This document shows positions 1-16,608 of a stretch of DNA of 64,000 nt, piece by piece. The stretch comes from Osedax fenrisi (taxonomy: Eukaryota > Annelida > Polychaeta > Sabellida > Siboglinidae), in NCBI GenBank assembly GCA_964019155.1, contig OZ025244.1:4966419-5030418 (forward strand). The letters are read 5' to 3'. Below the pieces are notes generated by a model, which had not been told where the DNA came from, searched no databases, and was given only the letters and a program-made list of their open reading frames with translations. Position 1 is the first letter of the stretch, and every line of letters begins with the position of its first letter. The position numbers and the translations under genes are program-made.

Positions 1-4927
<4,927 letters not shown>

Positions 4928-5100
4928 TAGGGATATGTACAGAGTTACGTCATATAGTGTGACGTCACGGTAGATGTTGCGTCATACTTCGTGATGTAAT
5001 ATTCTCGAGACATTACGCAATGACCATTGTTATGCAACACGTGATATTGTGTATCTACACTGTTTTGCAATAATACGTAATGATGATTATATAACAGTTG
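4928..5100 (+). promoter_or_regulatory. bZIP-like motif cluster downstream of M13 gene 1 stop
   Basis: Directly after the stop codon lie several CRE/C-EBP-like words: TTACGTCAT, TGACGTCAC, TTGCGTCAT, ATTACGCAAT, TTATGCAAC, CACGTGAT and TACGTAAT. CG dinucleotides are rare in the surrounding DNA, so the cluster is noticeable. It probably overlaps the 3' UTR. A regulatory role is inference only. Confidence 0.35.
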
Positions 5101-5150
5101 TTTATTTATTACTTATTAGCCCTTATTCGTTTGAATGACGATTTTAATTT

Positions 5151-5156
5151 AATAAA
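5151..5156 (+). promoter_or_regulatory. Candidate poly(A) signal of M13 gene 1
   Basis: AATAAA occurs 224 bases after the stop codon. In such AT-rich DNA the hexamer is expected often by chance, so this is only the most plausible early candidate. Confidence 0.35.
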
Positions 5157-5364
5157 TAAGATAAATAATTGTAATTGTTATTATTATTATTGTCACTTAT
5201 TGATGTATAACATATTACATAACGAATGTATAGTATATTTAATAACCGTATTGCACGTTACACAAGATCATTTGAAATACTATAAAATAATGCTCATTTA
5301 TAGATTATAAATATACAAATATATAAATATAATAATATTAATTTGATACCAAATAACATATATA

Positions 5365-5404
<40 letters not shown>

Positions 5405-5406
<2 letters not shown>

Positions 5407-5835
5407 AGTAGTAGTAGTAATAGTATTTATTTATACACAAAGATTAATATAATATTCTACAATGTGTTTTACTGTTTGTCGAACAGTTTACAGGTGTGGG
5501 TTCCGTGATTTAACGATCATCCGTAAAAATAATATAATAAAATAAAATAACATTCTTAAATATAATAATATAATAATAATATAATAACACGATTACATTT
5601 CAAAGAGGGTTAGATATGTGGTATTTTAGTGGGGAACGTTTGAATAGCTCCTTGAGTTTATATTTGAAAGTGGTGATTGAGATATCTTCTTTGCGTATGG
5701 ATTGGGGAAGTTTATTCCAGAGAGTTGCACCTCTCCAGCTAAATCGTTTGTTACCGTACTTTCGTAGTCGTGTAGTCGGTATGTCAAGTCTATATGTTTG
5801 TCTCAGTTGTCTGTTAGTGGTTTGTTTGTGAAGTA
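5405..5835 (-). mobile_element. 3' end of a CR1/L2-like LINE
   Basis: Translated on the minus strand, about 5610-5810 gives the conserved C-terminal segment of CR1/L2-type ORF2 (TTRLRKYGNKRFSWRGAT followed by LWNKLPQSIRKEDISITTF). Downstream on that strand is an AT-rich 3' UTR ending in a (TAC)n-like run near 5405. Only the 3' end of the element is present, as is typical of 5'-truncated LINE insertions. The plus-strand 71-residue ORF over the same place is a shadow. Confidence 0.75.
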
Positions 5836-5842
5836 AAGTATG

Positions 5843-5880
<38 letters not shown>

Positions 5881-5883
<3 letters not shown>

Positions 5884-6341
5884 CAACCGGACCCTCATTT
5901 CCATGTATCAGTATCGTTCAATTCAAAAATCAAAGTATCAGTATCGTATCAGTATCATAAATAATGTTCTTAAGTATCAGTATTGCTTGAGAGCGTAGAT
6001 ATTTTTTATAAATCTTAAATATTTATGGATTATGTTTTCTCATGATTTCCATCACAGTATCGCATCATATTTGATAAATATGGTAGGCTCTTTAGAATAA
6101 TCCAAGAGTTCATCTGATAACTTTAAAAATAAAATATATACTTATATTAAAATAATTACATTAAGAAATGAAAAGTTTAAATAAATATTCATCTAAATTG
6201 AAATTACCTATGTTATGGTATAATTAAGATAGTAATGAATTAATATGTATTTGAAATCATTTTTTATACATACAGGTATCTAATTATATTAAAAAACATG
6301 TTAATCAATCAATTATATTACATATTATTAAATCTAGCGAT

Positions 6342-6382
<41 letters not shown>

Positions 6383-7362
6383 TATAATATACCTATATAA
6401 TTATATTCTAATAATTATATACATTATATATCAATTATATTAAAAATTAAATATTACATATTACAAGTAAAGTTCCACTCGCTTGTCTATCTATTACATG
6501 CATTTCGTGCGTTAATTGCTTATCCACTTTCTTTATATCGATGGTTTTTAGTCATATAGGATATAACTTCCAAAAACTAAGATATGAATTGATCATTATT
6601 TTGTTATTTTCTTTCTGATACTTTCAATCATTTAAGTTATGAATGATAATTAAAAAATACTTTGCTATACCTACATTATTTAAAATAATTGTCTACGCAT
6701 TATTTAACAAATATTGATTTTATAAATAAATTTATATGAGAGTTAAATGATATATAGTAAAAAATATACTCTATTTAGTCATTTAAATAATTATTATAAA
6801 TTTGAGTAAATAATTTATTTGATATTAGAGTAAATATAAATAAATTAATATGTTCAACAATATTTGAAGTTTTTTATAATTAATCTCTTGAGGCTTATTC
6901 CATCAAGGGATATTATTATTCGGCTACATATAGTAGATCTACTAGATATATATATATATTTTTTATAAATATTATGATTAACATCTGATTTATCGATGAC
7001 AGGAGGAATATATGTCGACATTAGGGTAAACATTAGGGTTAAATTAAGGTGTTGTTTATAATTAAAGTTGTTTTTAATTATTTAAGAATCTGATGTTTAT
7101 AAATACAAAAATGTTGTTACAAAGCATAATAATTTAATTAAATTAACTAAATTTCCATTGGCTAAATTGGATTTAAATATTTTTGTTATTATTTGAATTT
7201 ATTTGTTTTTTTAGTTCACATAATATTATGCAAATAGTATCAGTCCGATTTTTACAAAATGTTAGGTGTATCAGTACCAGTCCGATTAAAAAAAAAAACA
7301 GGTATCCGTCCGAGTCTGAAAACCACATATATCATTCTGATGTCCGAAGTCCAGTTGTAATA
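5881..7362. mobile_element. Possible non-autonomous DNA element
   Basis: No gene is visible here. The left end has several copies of AGTATCAGTATCG (5905-5985) and the right end has GTATCAGTCCGAT-like copies (7220-7330). The outer ends form a weak inverted pair, GCAACCGGAC on the left and the complement of GTCCAGTTGTA on the right. Subterminal repeats with short imperfect terminal repeats fit a decayed hAT-like element, but no transposase or convincing TSD is visible. The interior is plain AT-rich sequence. Confidence 0.3.
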
Positions 7363-7380
7363 CTAATATATATATATATT

Positions 7381-7422
<42 letters not shown>

Positions 7423-7619
7423 AAATATAATATAAGAACACACATATTTATATAGTTATATATAATTATGAATATTACAATATATTAAAAAATAGGTAGA
7501 CAGATTTTTTAAAATATATTTTAAATAACGTAGTTTGTATTTCGCACAACCGCGAGACTGAACATAATGAATCATTAATGACTATTTCGTTTGACTCTAC
7601 ATGTACATATATATATATA

Positions 7620-7735
7620 TATTATTGTTATTGTTATTTGTATTTGGTGGAGTCCTTTAATCCCACTCAGGAACTTAGATGAAGTTTTCATTTAAAACCA
7701 TATGGCTCTAATGTCCTTTCGAAGCATATGATGAT
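7620..7735 (-). mobile_element. SINE 3' fragment (same family as 33.4 and 48.2 kb)
   Basis: The reverse complement matches the 3' half of the window's tRNA-derived SINE: GACATTAGAGCCATAT, CTTCATCTAAGTTCCT, AAAGGACTCCACCAAAT and a (AACAAT)n tail. It lacks the tRNA-like head, so it is 5' truncated. A (TA)n run abuts the tail. Confidence 0.85.
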
Positions 7736-8041
7736 GATGATTTATTAGACACAATAATATAATAGCGAACGTTATTCTCGAAAGTGTATATAAACAATTA
7801 TATTAAAACGAATGATAAATAAATAAATATAATAAAAATAAATAAATGGAATAATAAATATTATATAATTAATTGTTGTAAGTAAAATTACAATTAAATA
7901 AATATTTGATATTTAATAATAAATGATGATTATAAATTATTGGTTTATAATATTATAATAATAGTAATGCATATGAATGAAAATATAAACAATGTATAAA
8001 TTAATTTTATAAAGATTATTATGATGTATACTTATGTTAAA

Positions 8042-8077
<36 letters not shown>

Positions 8078-8150
8078 ATAATAAATTATAAATTATTGTA
8101 GTAATTGATTATTTCTTTTTTTGAATGTACAGGATTTCGTCTTATTATGT
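7736..8150. other. AT-rich spacer, no gene seen
   Basis: Low-complexity A/T sequence with a (TA)n tract at about 8042-8073. No motif or coding segment was recognised. Confidence 0.6.
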
Positions 8151-9302
8151 AAGGTTGTTCCACATAACTGCCGCCGAATATCTGAATGATCTTCCTACGT
8201 GTTGTTTTATGTATATATTGTAGATATGTGTAGTCATTGTTAAGTTGTTGGTAATTATCACTCCTAAATATGTTGTCGAGTTATTTGTGGAATTAATGCA
8301 GTTTTTTCAAAATATATTGTAGGAAAGTTGAATATTTTATTTGTTATATTTATTAATGTTGTTTTATTTGTATTTTGGTTTAAATAATTGGTGGTTATCC
8401 AATTTTGTAATTCAATAACACACTCATTTATTCGGGAGTTATTTGCGGGAAAAATAATTATTATATCAGCAGCATATAAATTGTATATAATTTCCAGATA
8501 ATTTAGAAATATATTATATATAGGAGTAATATATAAGGAGTAAAACAATGGACCAATTACAGTTCCTTGTGGTACTACGAATAGTAGGGGTTTATTTGAA
8601 GATGTTGACTCTAGTTTAATGTTAATAGTTATATTTGTAATTTATTCTTTTAGTAGATTTAATGAATTATTGGTAATATTTAGTAGATTTAATCGTTATA
8701 AAGTATGTTATGGTCTATTGTGTAACATTTATAATAAATCAAGTAGAATTATTTGCGTTGGGGTATTATTATAAATATTATGAATGAGGGTATCGGTAAC
8801 GTAGAGTAAAGCTGTTTCAGTACTGTAGGATTTTCTGTATCCAGATTGAAATTTATCAAAAAGGTTGTTATTGTTCAAGTGATTAGTTAATTGTTTACTA
8901 ATTAATATTTCGAATATTGTAGCTAGAGTGTGTAATTGTGATATAGGTCTATAGTTTGATAGTTCATTTATGTTCATATTAGATTTTTTAATTATAGGAG
9001 TTATGGTGGCTTGTTTGAAATATTGGAGTATTTTATTCAGTTTTATACAGTCAGTTAGTAATTTTATTTTTATTGGAGTAATGAAATTATTGATTTTGTT
9101 AAATACTGTTATAGGGATGGGATCAACTATTGAAGATGAACTAGTTTGTTTAATTAATGTAGAAATATCATTATCGGTTGGGGTCAACAACTTAGATAGG
9201 ATGGTACAATCGGTGAGTTGTTAATCATGTGAAAATGGGTTTTTGTTTGATAATTTAGTTATTCTAAGTTCGAGAATAATTTTAATCCAATGTTAACTAT
9301 TT
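8150..9302 (-). mobile_element. LINE family A, reverse transcriptase part
   Basis: Minus-strand translation gives RT-domain segments with stops: DPIPITVFNKI, ITPIIKKSNMNINELSNYRP, FDKFQSGYRKSYSTETALL, QIILLDLL and VVPQGTVIGPLL (near 8,570), then a later segment. This is the 3' part of one family A copy whose 5' part lies at 13,880-15,292. The copy at 60.0-62.4 kb is from the same family. The RT centre and C-terminus are internally deleted and the reading frame is broken, so it is dead. The element is interrupted at 9,302/9,303 by a small insertion. Confidence 0.85.
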
Positions 9303-9630
9303 TAGATGTAGAAAGAAGAAGAAGACATTTTATTTAGACATCGTTTAAACAATTAAGTTAACAATAATGTATAATGAAATAATAAGAAAGTTATAGTGTA
9401 AATAAATATGTTTTTAAATTCTTTTTGAACTTTTCTGAGTTTCTTTCAGCACGGAGAGTTGCAGGTAGTGAGTTCTAGGCTATCGGTTCTTGTGACGAGA
9501 AGGCGCGTGAACGGGCATCAGAAGAATGTATTGTCGATCTAGGTCGTATACGATTAACATGACACGGCCTGAGACTTCTTGTCTGGTCGATTCTCTCTAT
9601 CAATTCATATAAATATGACGTAGAAGATGT
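9303..9630 (-). mobile_element. Short insertion (LINE 3' end?) inside LINE A
   Basis: This segment separates two pieces of LINE A that are contiguous in the 60-62 kb copy. AGATGTA occurs at both borders (near 9,304 and 9,622), a candidate 7-bp TSD. The less AT-rich part (9,440-9,580) with words such as GGTAGTGAGTTCTAGGCTAT looks like the minus-strand C-terminal coding end of another LINE, followed by a short 3' UTR. The family was not identified. Confidence 0.6.
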
Positions 9631-9711
9631 AAAATAATTGGAAAAATCTTCAGGAGTAAATGGTATATTATTAAAATTGGTGTTAGTATTTTTGTATAAT
9701 TATTTATCATA
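9631..9711 (-). mobile_element. LINE family A, linker fragment
   Basis: The reverse complement matches the family A copy at about 61,784-61,860 (TTATACAAAAATACTAACAC, then AATATACCATTTACACTTGA). It lies between the small insertion on the left and LINE B on the right and proves that LINE A once ran through this interval. Confidence 0.8.
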
Positions 9712-11042
9712 TAGTCCACGAACTTCTGGTCGTGGTGGTGGTATTTGTATATTATTGCATATGGATTCACAATATCCGACTATATCTCCCATAGCTCTAT
9801 CTTATGGTGAATGTATTTCATGACATTTTAGACTCAAATTTAACTTACTTCGTATAATCGTTATTTACCGTCCACCTAAGGCTGATTTCTCAATCTTTTT
9901 TGATGAATTCCATGATCTTATTAACGATACATTACACCTGAATTCCTCCAAGGTCATGATAGTTGGTGCTTTTAATTATAATGTTGACTCTTCCCCCACA
10001 CTCTTCATTTAAACAGCTGACTGATTCAATGGGTCTTAACCAACACTTACATGTTATTAGCCATATTAGTGAAAATATCATTGACCTCATTTTCACCTCT
10101 AACAACACCCCAACTTTCATTTCTTTTTGTTCTCTTGTTACCTTCTTACTTATCACTCTCTTTTAACACCTCCATTCTCCTTAATAGGCCCTCATCCACT
10201 AAGTCACTAATGCATTATAGAGATTTAAAAAATCTAAATTATATGGATCTTTGCTTGCGTATCTCTCACTGTTTATGGAACACTAATATATATTTTGACA
10301 ACCTCAATGTATGTCTTTCTTCTTCTTAATCTCATTATTTAACCCTCCATATTTCTTATGCTTAGTTCACCTCCCACCTAGCTACGATAAGACGTTCTCT
10401 CATGAAACGTAAGATTCACATATCTCCCTTTCACAAATCTTAATTTCTGATAACGAGGAAAGTCTATAAACTTGAATTAAATATCCATAAAACATTCTAT
10501 TATGAATAGAAACTTAATGCTTGTGGAAATTACACTTGGAAAATTTTTCAAATGGCTAATAGCATCATTGGTACTAACATCATATCTAAGTCTACCGCAC
10601 TGCATGATGCTGTTATGTATTCTTCTTTTGTCTCCTCCTGGTCTACTAAGCTATCCCGTATCTTTGACAATATCAGCTCTAAATTGGCGCAATTACCGAT
10701 GACCCTGTATGCTCCTATAACGACTAAACCTATATCTTGTAAACTCTATTGTTACACTCCTCCTTTTATTACTGAAATCCGTAGCTTAATTCTCACTGCT
10801 AATTCCATTTCCCCAATTGACCCATTACCACTGGTCGTTTTCAAGAACATTGTCCCTATAACTGAAAATACGATACTTTACTTGATCTCTCAATCACTTG
10901 AAGATGGAATCATAATCATATACCTGAAATATGCCATCATTAAGCTCATCCTTAAAAAATCGTATCTTTATCCAGATGTATTGACCAGATACCGACCGAT
11001 CTCACAACTTCCAAGAATAAGTAAGATCATGGAACGTGTGGT
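9712..11042 (+). mobile_element. LINE family B, endonuclease and start of RT
   Basis: Plus-strand translation shows decayed pieces of the APE-type endonuclease: SGRGGGICILL, IVIYRPPKADFSIFF, VMIVGAFNYNVDS (normally GDFN) and NIIDLIFTSNN. The RT N-terminal region follows: SPIDPLPLVVFKNIV, IIKLILKKSYL and RYRPISQLPRISKIMERV. The element is 5' truncated within the endonuclease at 9,712, where it entered LINE A in opposite orientation. It continues at 12,744 after a 1.7-kb insertion. Stops and frameshifts make it non-functional. It belongs with L2/CR1-like LINEs. Confidence 0.85.
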
Positions 11043-12743
11043 AAGTGTGATCACAAAATAAAAATAATAATGATAGTTTGTTCCAATAGAGATTTGAATT
11101 CTAAGAACAATACAATTCTCGGATTTTATTTTTATTTAGTATTAGACCTTTGCATTTGTCCTAAATCCAATTGCGCCCGACCTTCAAAGTTACATAAAAA
11201 TATCAAAATAAATTTTTCATAAATAAATAGTTCCCATTTTACCCATTTTAATATAAGACTCAACGATTGCGTAGATCTATTGTTATTATTTTATTTTTAA
11301 GTTTTATATTTATTATTTTAAATTGTTCATTTGTATATCAAATTATTACTAATTATTATATAATCAATATGGACAATATTGTTATATTCTAATTCCGGAA
11401 TATCCTATAGGCTATAGCCATACTCAAACGGTTTAAAGAACCATATAAATGGTATAAAATATATCTAATAACTATCTTTCTGACCCAATTGAGAGAGATG
11501 GACGGATCCATATTACACTAATTGAACGGCAGATAATTTTATTTTATTTTAAAATATTTTATTCACTACAAAATCACGTGGTGGTTATGGGCGTCATGAG
11601 AAGGAAACAAGGTGTGTTAATAGGTGAGTAGTGTCATAATAGGTGTATGGAGAGTTTACATTTAAATAGTGACAGTGATTTCAAACACCTAATGTCATAT
11701 GGTAGAGCATTCCAGCATTTTGGAGCAACCACAGAGAAATCAGATTAAGGGTGAGCAGATATAATCGAGCGTTGCACAATTTTAATCGTGTGACATTTCC
11801 TGCTAACTCGACTAAGGGTCTGAATACAAAAACAAAATAATGCATTCATATAAATCCAAAATCTAAAAAAGATTAAAAAAAATAAATATTATTCTTTATA
11901 TTTCTCTATATTTTACTTATACATATTATGTGAATTTAAAGGAAATATTGGTAATTTATAATAAAATTATACTATAATATATAATAAATATATTGTATAT
12001 AAATTAATTTAAATAAATATACAAATTTAATAATATTATCTATTTAAATATTTATTTTAAATTAAAATATTTGGAATACATACAATTTATAACCAAAACA
12101 AATATTTAATAAATATTGTGTAAATAGTAATTTTTTATAAAAATTTACCATCAATTGGAAATGAAATCAATATATATTTTTGAATAATATCATATAAAAT
12201 TAATTAAAAAAAAATGTATCAACATTTCTAGGAATTTTTTTTTTGCAAAATGATTAATAAGATAAACTGAATATTTTTTTGTAAATAAGGTATTTAATTA
12301 TTTTTATATCATATTTATAATGTATTTATATATGTTTTAAATTTAAAAAATATTTAAATTGGAAAAAACCTGTATTTTTGCCTTTCTAGGAAAATCCTCG
12401 ATATTTCTAGGATTTTATCTTTAAAAATAAAATTTGGTAATATTTTATTATATATTTATATGATAAACAATTGTCCAATGTTTAATCAAAATATATTCAT
12501 TATTTGTGTTTTAATTCCAATATTTATATATTGTGTTAAAAAACAATGAAAATCGCATATTTGTCAATGAAAATTATACTTAATATTAAAAGCGCGGGCG
12601 ACATATCAAAAATTATTAAAATTGGGTCAAATTTGGTTGTAACTTACTTTTTGTTTTATTCTCTATAAGATGTTTACTAGAGTGTTTTGTATACTTACAA
12701 ATTTCACAAATTTCGTTTCATATTCGTTCCCTTAACGTGTGGT
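11043..12743. mobile_element. 1.7-kb insertion in LINE B with 10-bp TSD
   Basis: The 10-mer AACGTGTGGT occurs at 11,033-11,042 and again at 12,734-12,743, and the LINE B RT coding sequence resumes exactly after the second copy. The insert is very AT-rich, with no intact ORF. At about 11,530-11,830 it holds a minus-strand LINE C-terminal relic (VAPKCWNALPYDIR-like on translation), so it is itself composite. No terminal inverted repeat was recognised; a 5'-truncated retroelement is the likeliest source. Confidence 0.7.
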
Positions 12744-13872
12744 CAGTCGTCAGCTCATCAATTACCTTGAAAATAACAATCTGCTTGATTACTTTCAAAG
12801 TGCTTATAGAAAATATTTCTCTACTGAGACTGCCCTCACCCATGTCACTGACCTGATTCATAACTCGCTTGAATCGTATTAAGCGTACAACTACTCCTGA
12901 TTGACCTATCTATTGCCTTTGACATGCTCAACCATTCGATCCTAATTAACCGTATCATCGAACTTGGTATTGAAAGTTCCCCCCTTATGTGGCTGATGTG
13001 GTTCATCACTGATCGAACTTCGTCTGTTAAAATTAATGACTTCATATCACCTCCTAGAAAATTCTTAAAGGGGTCCCTCAGGGATCAGTTATTGGCTCAC
13101 TTTTCTTCTCTATATACTTACACCCTATCTCTAATATTATTCGCAAATACCCTAATATCTATTACCATATCTATGCTAATGATATTCAACTACTACTGAA
13201 ATATTTGATGAAACCCATTGACTTTATGAACTCTAACTATGAGCTGTCTGATTGACTTCTGAGATTACGAACTGGTTACTAACTAATGATCTCCTAGTCA
13301 ATACTTCTAAAATTGAACTTTTAACATCTCAAAGGTAACTGTCACTTTCCCTACTCTATCAATTGACGGTATACTAATTAAGACTACTGAATCTGTGCGC
13401 AATATTGGTGTTTTATGCTGTTCTATCTATATTTGAGAAAAATTCGCCACATTAAAAACTATTGTTCGCCCAACATCACTAAGCGTCTTCTCAATGCCAT
13501 AGTACTATCTCAAATAAACTATTGTTGTTCTCTATTCCACGTAATTAAGATCTGTGAAGTTATAAAAGTTGACCGATTTATTCACTCATCCGTAAGATTG
13601 ATTAATAGGCTTAAGCGATGCGATTATGCTTTGACTGACACCCACCAATCCAATCCGCCTACGAATATTGAAGTCGCATCACGTCTTTGCTAATAGTCTC
13701 AAAGACTATTTAAATTTAAACTTAAAGAGACCCTTTCATTGATGTTGATCTGGTTCCATCTATATTATTATATATTATATTGCTACATTATTTACTGTTA
13801 TTGTTTCGTTTTGTGTGTTCGTTTTCAACACCAGTAAGGGTAATCGATTTTTACCATATTTGGTAAATAAAT
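12744..13872 (+). mobile_element. LINE family B, RT core to 3' end
   Basis: Continuation of the RT: DYFQSAYRKYFSTETALTHV, LIDLSIAFDMLNHSILINR, a GVPQGSVIGSLFF-like segment around 13,065-13,100 read with a frameshift, YANDIQLLL (normally YADD), then a C-terminal portion with KRLLNAIVLSQINYC. The 3' end is a short UTR with the tail TAAATAAATAAA at 13,862-13,873. The second catalytic Asp is replaced by Asn at the YADD position, and stops are frequent. Confidence 0.85.
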
Positions 13873-13879
13873 AAACCAT

Positions 13880-15292
13880 CCTAACCTATAATGGTCGGAT
13901 ATAGTATTGTTGATAGTATGTAAGTTGGTAATAATATCGGAGTTTTGTATCGTAATTATAAGATCCAGTCTATTTCCGAGTAAATGAGTTGGTATTGTAA
14001 TGAATTGTTCCTGGTTTAAGGAATTTATAATTCTATTGAATTCTATTGATTCGTAGATATTTAAGTTAATTTTTATATTAAAATCACCTAGTATAATAGT
14101 ATTATCATCAATTATATTATTAGTAAAGTATGTATAGTAATCTGATAGAAAACTAGTTAAATCAGAATTTGGTGGTCGACATATAACATATATAGTGATA
14201 GCTATGGAGTTAGATATAATCTTAACTTTAATTCATTGTGTATCAGTGAAATCAATGGATGTTATCATTGTAGATTGATAGCATTTCCTAATTATTATTC
14301 CAACAACACCATCCAGTCTATTATCTACACGTGGACAATGATGAAAACTATAGTTATCGTGGATTGGAGGATTAATAGTTGATTTAGTTCAGGTTTCAGT
14401 AATACAGATAAAATCTGGAGTAATAGTATCTAGAATATCAAAAATTAAAATGTGATTATTAGTAAAAGAACGTGCGTTAATTAAAAGTAAATATGGTAAT
14501 TTAATGTTATTTATCGGTTGAGTATAATACGGTCAATGTAGTTTTGTATCAATATATTTAAATGATGCAATGTATTTGTTATGAGAATCAGTATATATAT
14601 CTACGTCTCAGTTGTAATAATATATGCTACATCTTTCCAGTTGATTTTATTATTAAAAGTACTATTTCTGAGTTCATATTTATGTAATCTAGTATTTAGT
14701 ACTATTTAGTACCTACATTTTAGTTTTCAATAAGAGTGACTTTAGTTGCATGGAAAAGAATGTTACCAAGTTTAAATTGTTCGGTAGACGTGGGTATATG
14801 GGCAAATAATTTTGAGTATTTTGAGTCTTTAAATGTGTGTATATAATTTAGGAATATATCTCTTGTGAATGAAGAATTAAATGTGATATATAATATTTTA
14901 GTAGTACATTTAATGGTTGTAATCAAATTATAGTTAATATTCATGTATGTGAGTACGTTTTTAATGTATTCAGTATTTTTATTTTCAGTAGATATGTAGA
15001 GTATATAAATTGTAGTTAGTTCGTCAATGTATTGGGGTTTATACTTAGTTGAGGTTAGATTTGACACCTTGGTTTTAATATTATTTATTGATTTAGTAAG
15101 TGTTTCAGAATATAATTTTTGATTGTTGTTTGATAATTTATTGAATGAAGTTATTTCTGAGTTAATTGAATCTAGTTTATATTAAATATTTTTGGGATTT
15201 TAGTAGGTAATTTAGCTTTTCGTCAGTAGTATTAAAAATAGGGTTTGTTATTTCAGTATTATTATCAACATTAGTTGATTACAATTCATTAT
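13880..15292 (-). mobile_element. LINE family A, 5' half (ORF1-like and endonuclease)
   Basis: The reverse complement aligns with 60,037-61,335. On the minus strand it holds an ORF1-like region with an open stretch at 15067-14720 (115 residues, Asn/Thr/Ile-rich, function unknown). Endonuclease pieces follow: DILDTITPDFICITET around 14,440-14,395, a region matching the GGVVGIIIRK segment, and ILGDFNIK near 14,080. It ends at 13,880 where LINE B begins. About 440 bp of LINE A seen in the 60-62 kb copy are missing between this end and 9,711, apparently lost when B inserted or by later deletion. Confidence 0.8.
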
Positions 15293-15296
15293 AATA

Positions 15297-15508
15297 TATG
15301 ATTTGATTTAAAGAAATCACTGATGATAAGGCATCCATGGGTTTAACGATAGCCGATCATTTATTTACACACAATTATATATGATCACTTCTAAACATTA
15401 TTTTAAGACAGATTATAATGTTTCGGACGAGGCTCGAACCCGCGGCGCCGCTCCCGCGTCATACTTCTGGTGTGTATGACGCCTTATCCACCTGAGACAT
15501 ACATACAG
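15297..15508 (-). mobile_element. tRNA-derived SINE, minus strand, 3' truncated
   Basis: The reverse complement starts with a tRNA-like head. The A box is GTCTCAGGTGG (15,488-15,498) and the B box GGGTTCGAGCC (about 15,431-15,441). The family body follows (AATAAATGATCGGCTATCGT, ACCCATGGATGCCTTA). The acceptor ends are not complementary, so it is not a working tRNA gene. It ends early in the body. A (TA)n tract (15,510-15,549) abuts the 5' end. Confidence 0.85.
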
Positions 15509-15553
<45 letters not shown>

Positions 15554-15789
15554 CATAGGTTGTCTTTGAATATTAGATAATAATGAGATTTAGTTTAATA
15601 CCTTAATGTGTTATCTTCTTCATATGTATTTACTATACTACGATCACTCTAATGCTATATACACATTACAACTTTTAATAGTCGTATCCTTATTTTATTA
15701 GTTATTTTATTATAAGATATACAGAATAGTTTAACTCAATTCTTCCTTGAGTCGATACCAATGTTAGAACGCATGTAACTAAGATATGA

Positions 15790-15870
15790 CTAGGTTATCT
15801 ATGTTATCTATGTTATCTCTGTTATATATGTTATATACACTATCTATTTTATCTACGATATTTATACTAT
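15790..15870. repeat. TTATCTATG short tandem repeat
   Basis: Degenerate tandem copies of a 9-10 bp unit (TTATCTATG, TTATCTCTG, TTATATATG, CTATCTATT). Nothing else was seen between 15,550 and 15,980. Confidence 0.6.
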
Positions 15871-15979
15871 CTATATTCGATAAACTTGCGAATATTCATT
15901 ATATAAACTCATTTTGCAAATATTCGCGAACATCTGACAAGTTTAATCGCGAATAAAAACCGTGATTATTTTTCTCAAA

Positions 15980-16574
15980 TATTACCTCTAAAGCCATGTT
16001 CTCTTGATTAAATCTATTTTCGCAGCAATTTCGCAATGGAATTCTTAAGAATTATAGATTCAAAATCCCCTAGCGCTATCAATTTTAGGGTGTACACATG
16101 AGCAATCGATTTTCGCAGTAGAATACTTAAAAATACATACATTTGATGACTTATGAACTTAAGGGGATGTCACACACCTTGTTTTGGTGAAAATAATTTT
16201 TATTTAAAATTTTTTTTATTTCATAATACTATTCTAGTATTTGTTTTTTTTTTATCTGTAAACAAAGTATTTATGAAAACAGTCTAGAAATAACATAAAA
16301 AGTGGTTTATATATATTCATATATATAGAATATATAATGTATTCATATATATTCAAATGCTGTTTTCTCAGAATAATTATTTCGCGCTAGGTAGGTGTGT
16401 ATAAACGTAGGTATGACAAAAACTATTTTATGTATTCTACTAATTTTTATTGAATTATATAAATAAAGTATATATGAATACTATTACAGCAGACATTTTC
16501 TAAATTTGTATGTGCATAATTGCAAAAAAATAAAATTTCCATAGACATTCCGTGAATTAAAAAATTAAAATGTT

Positions 16575-16608
<34 letters not shown>

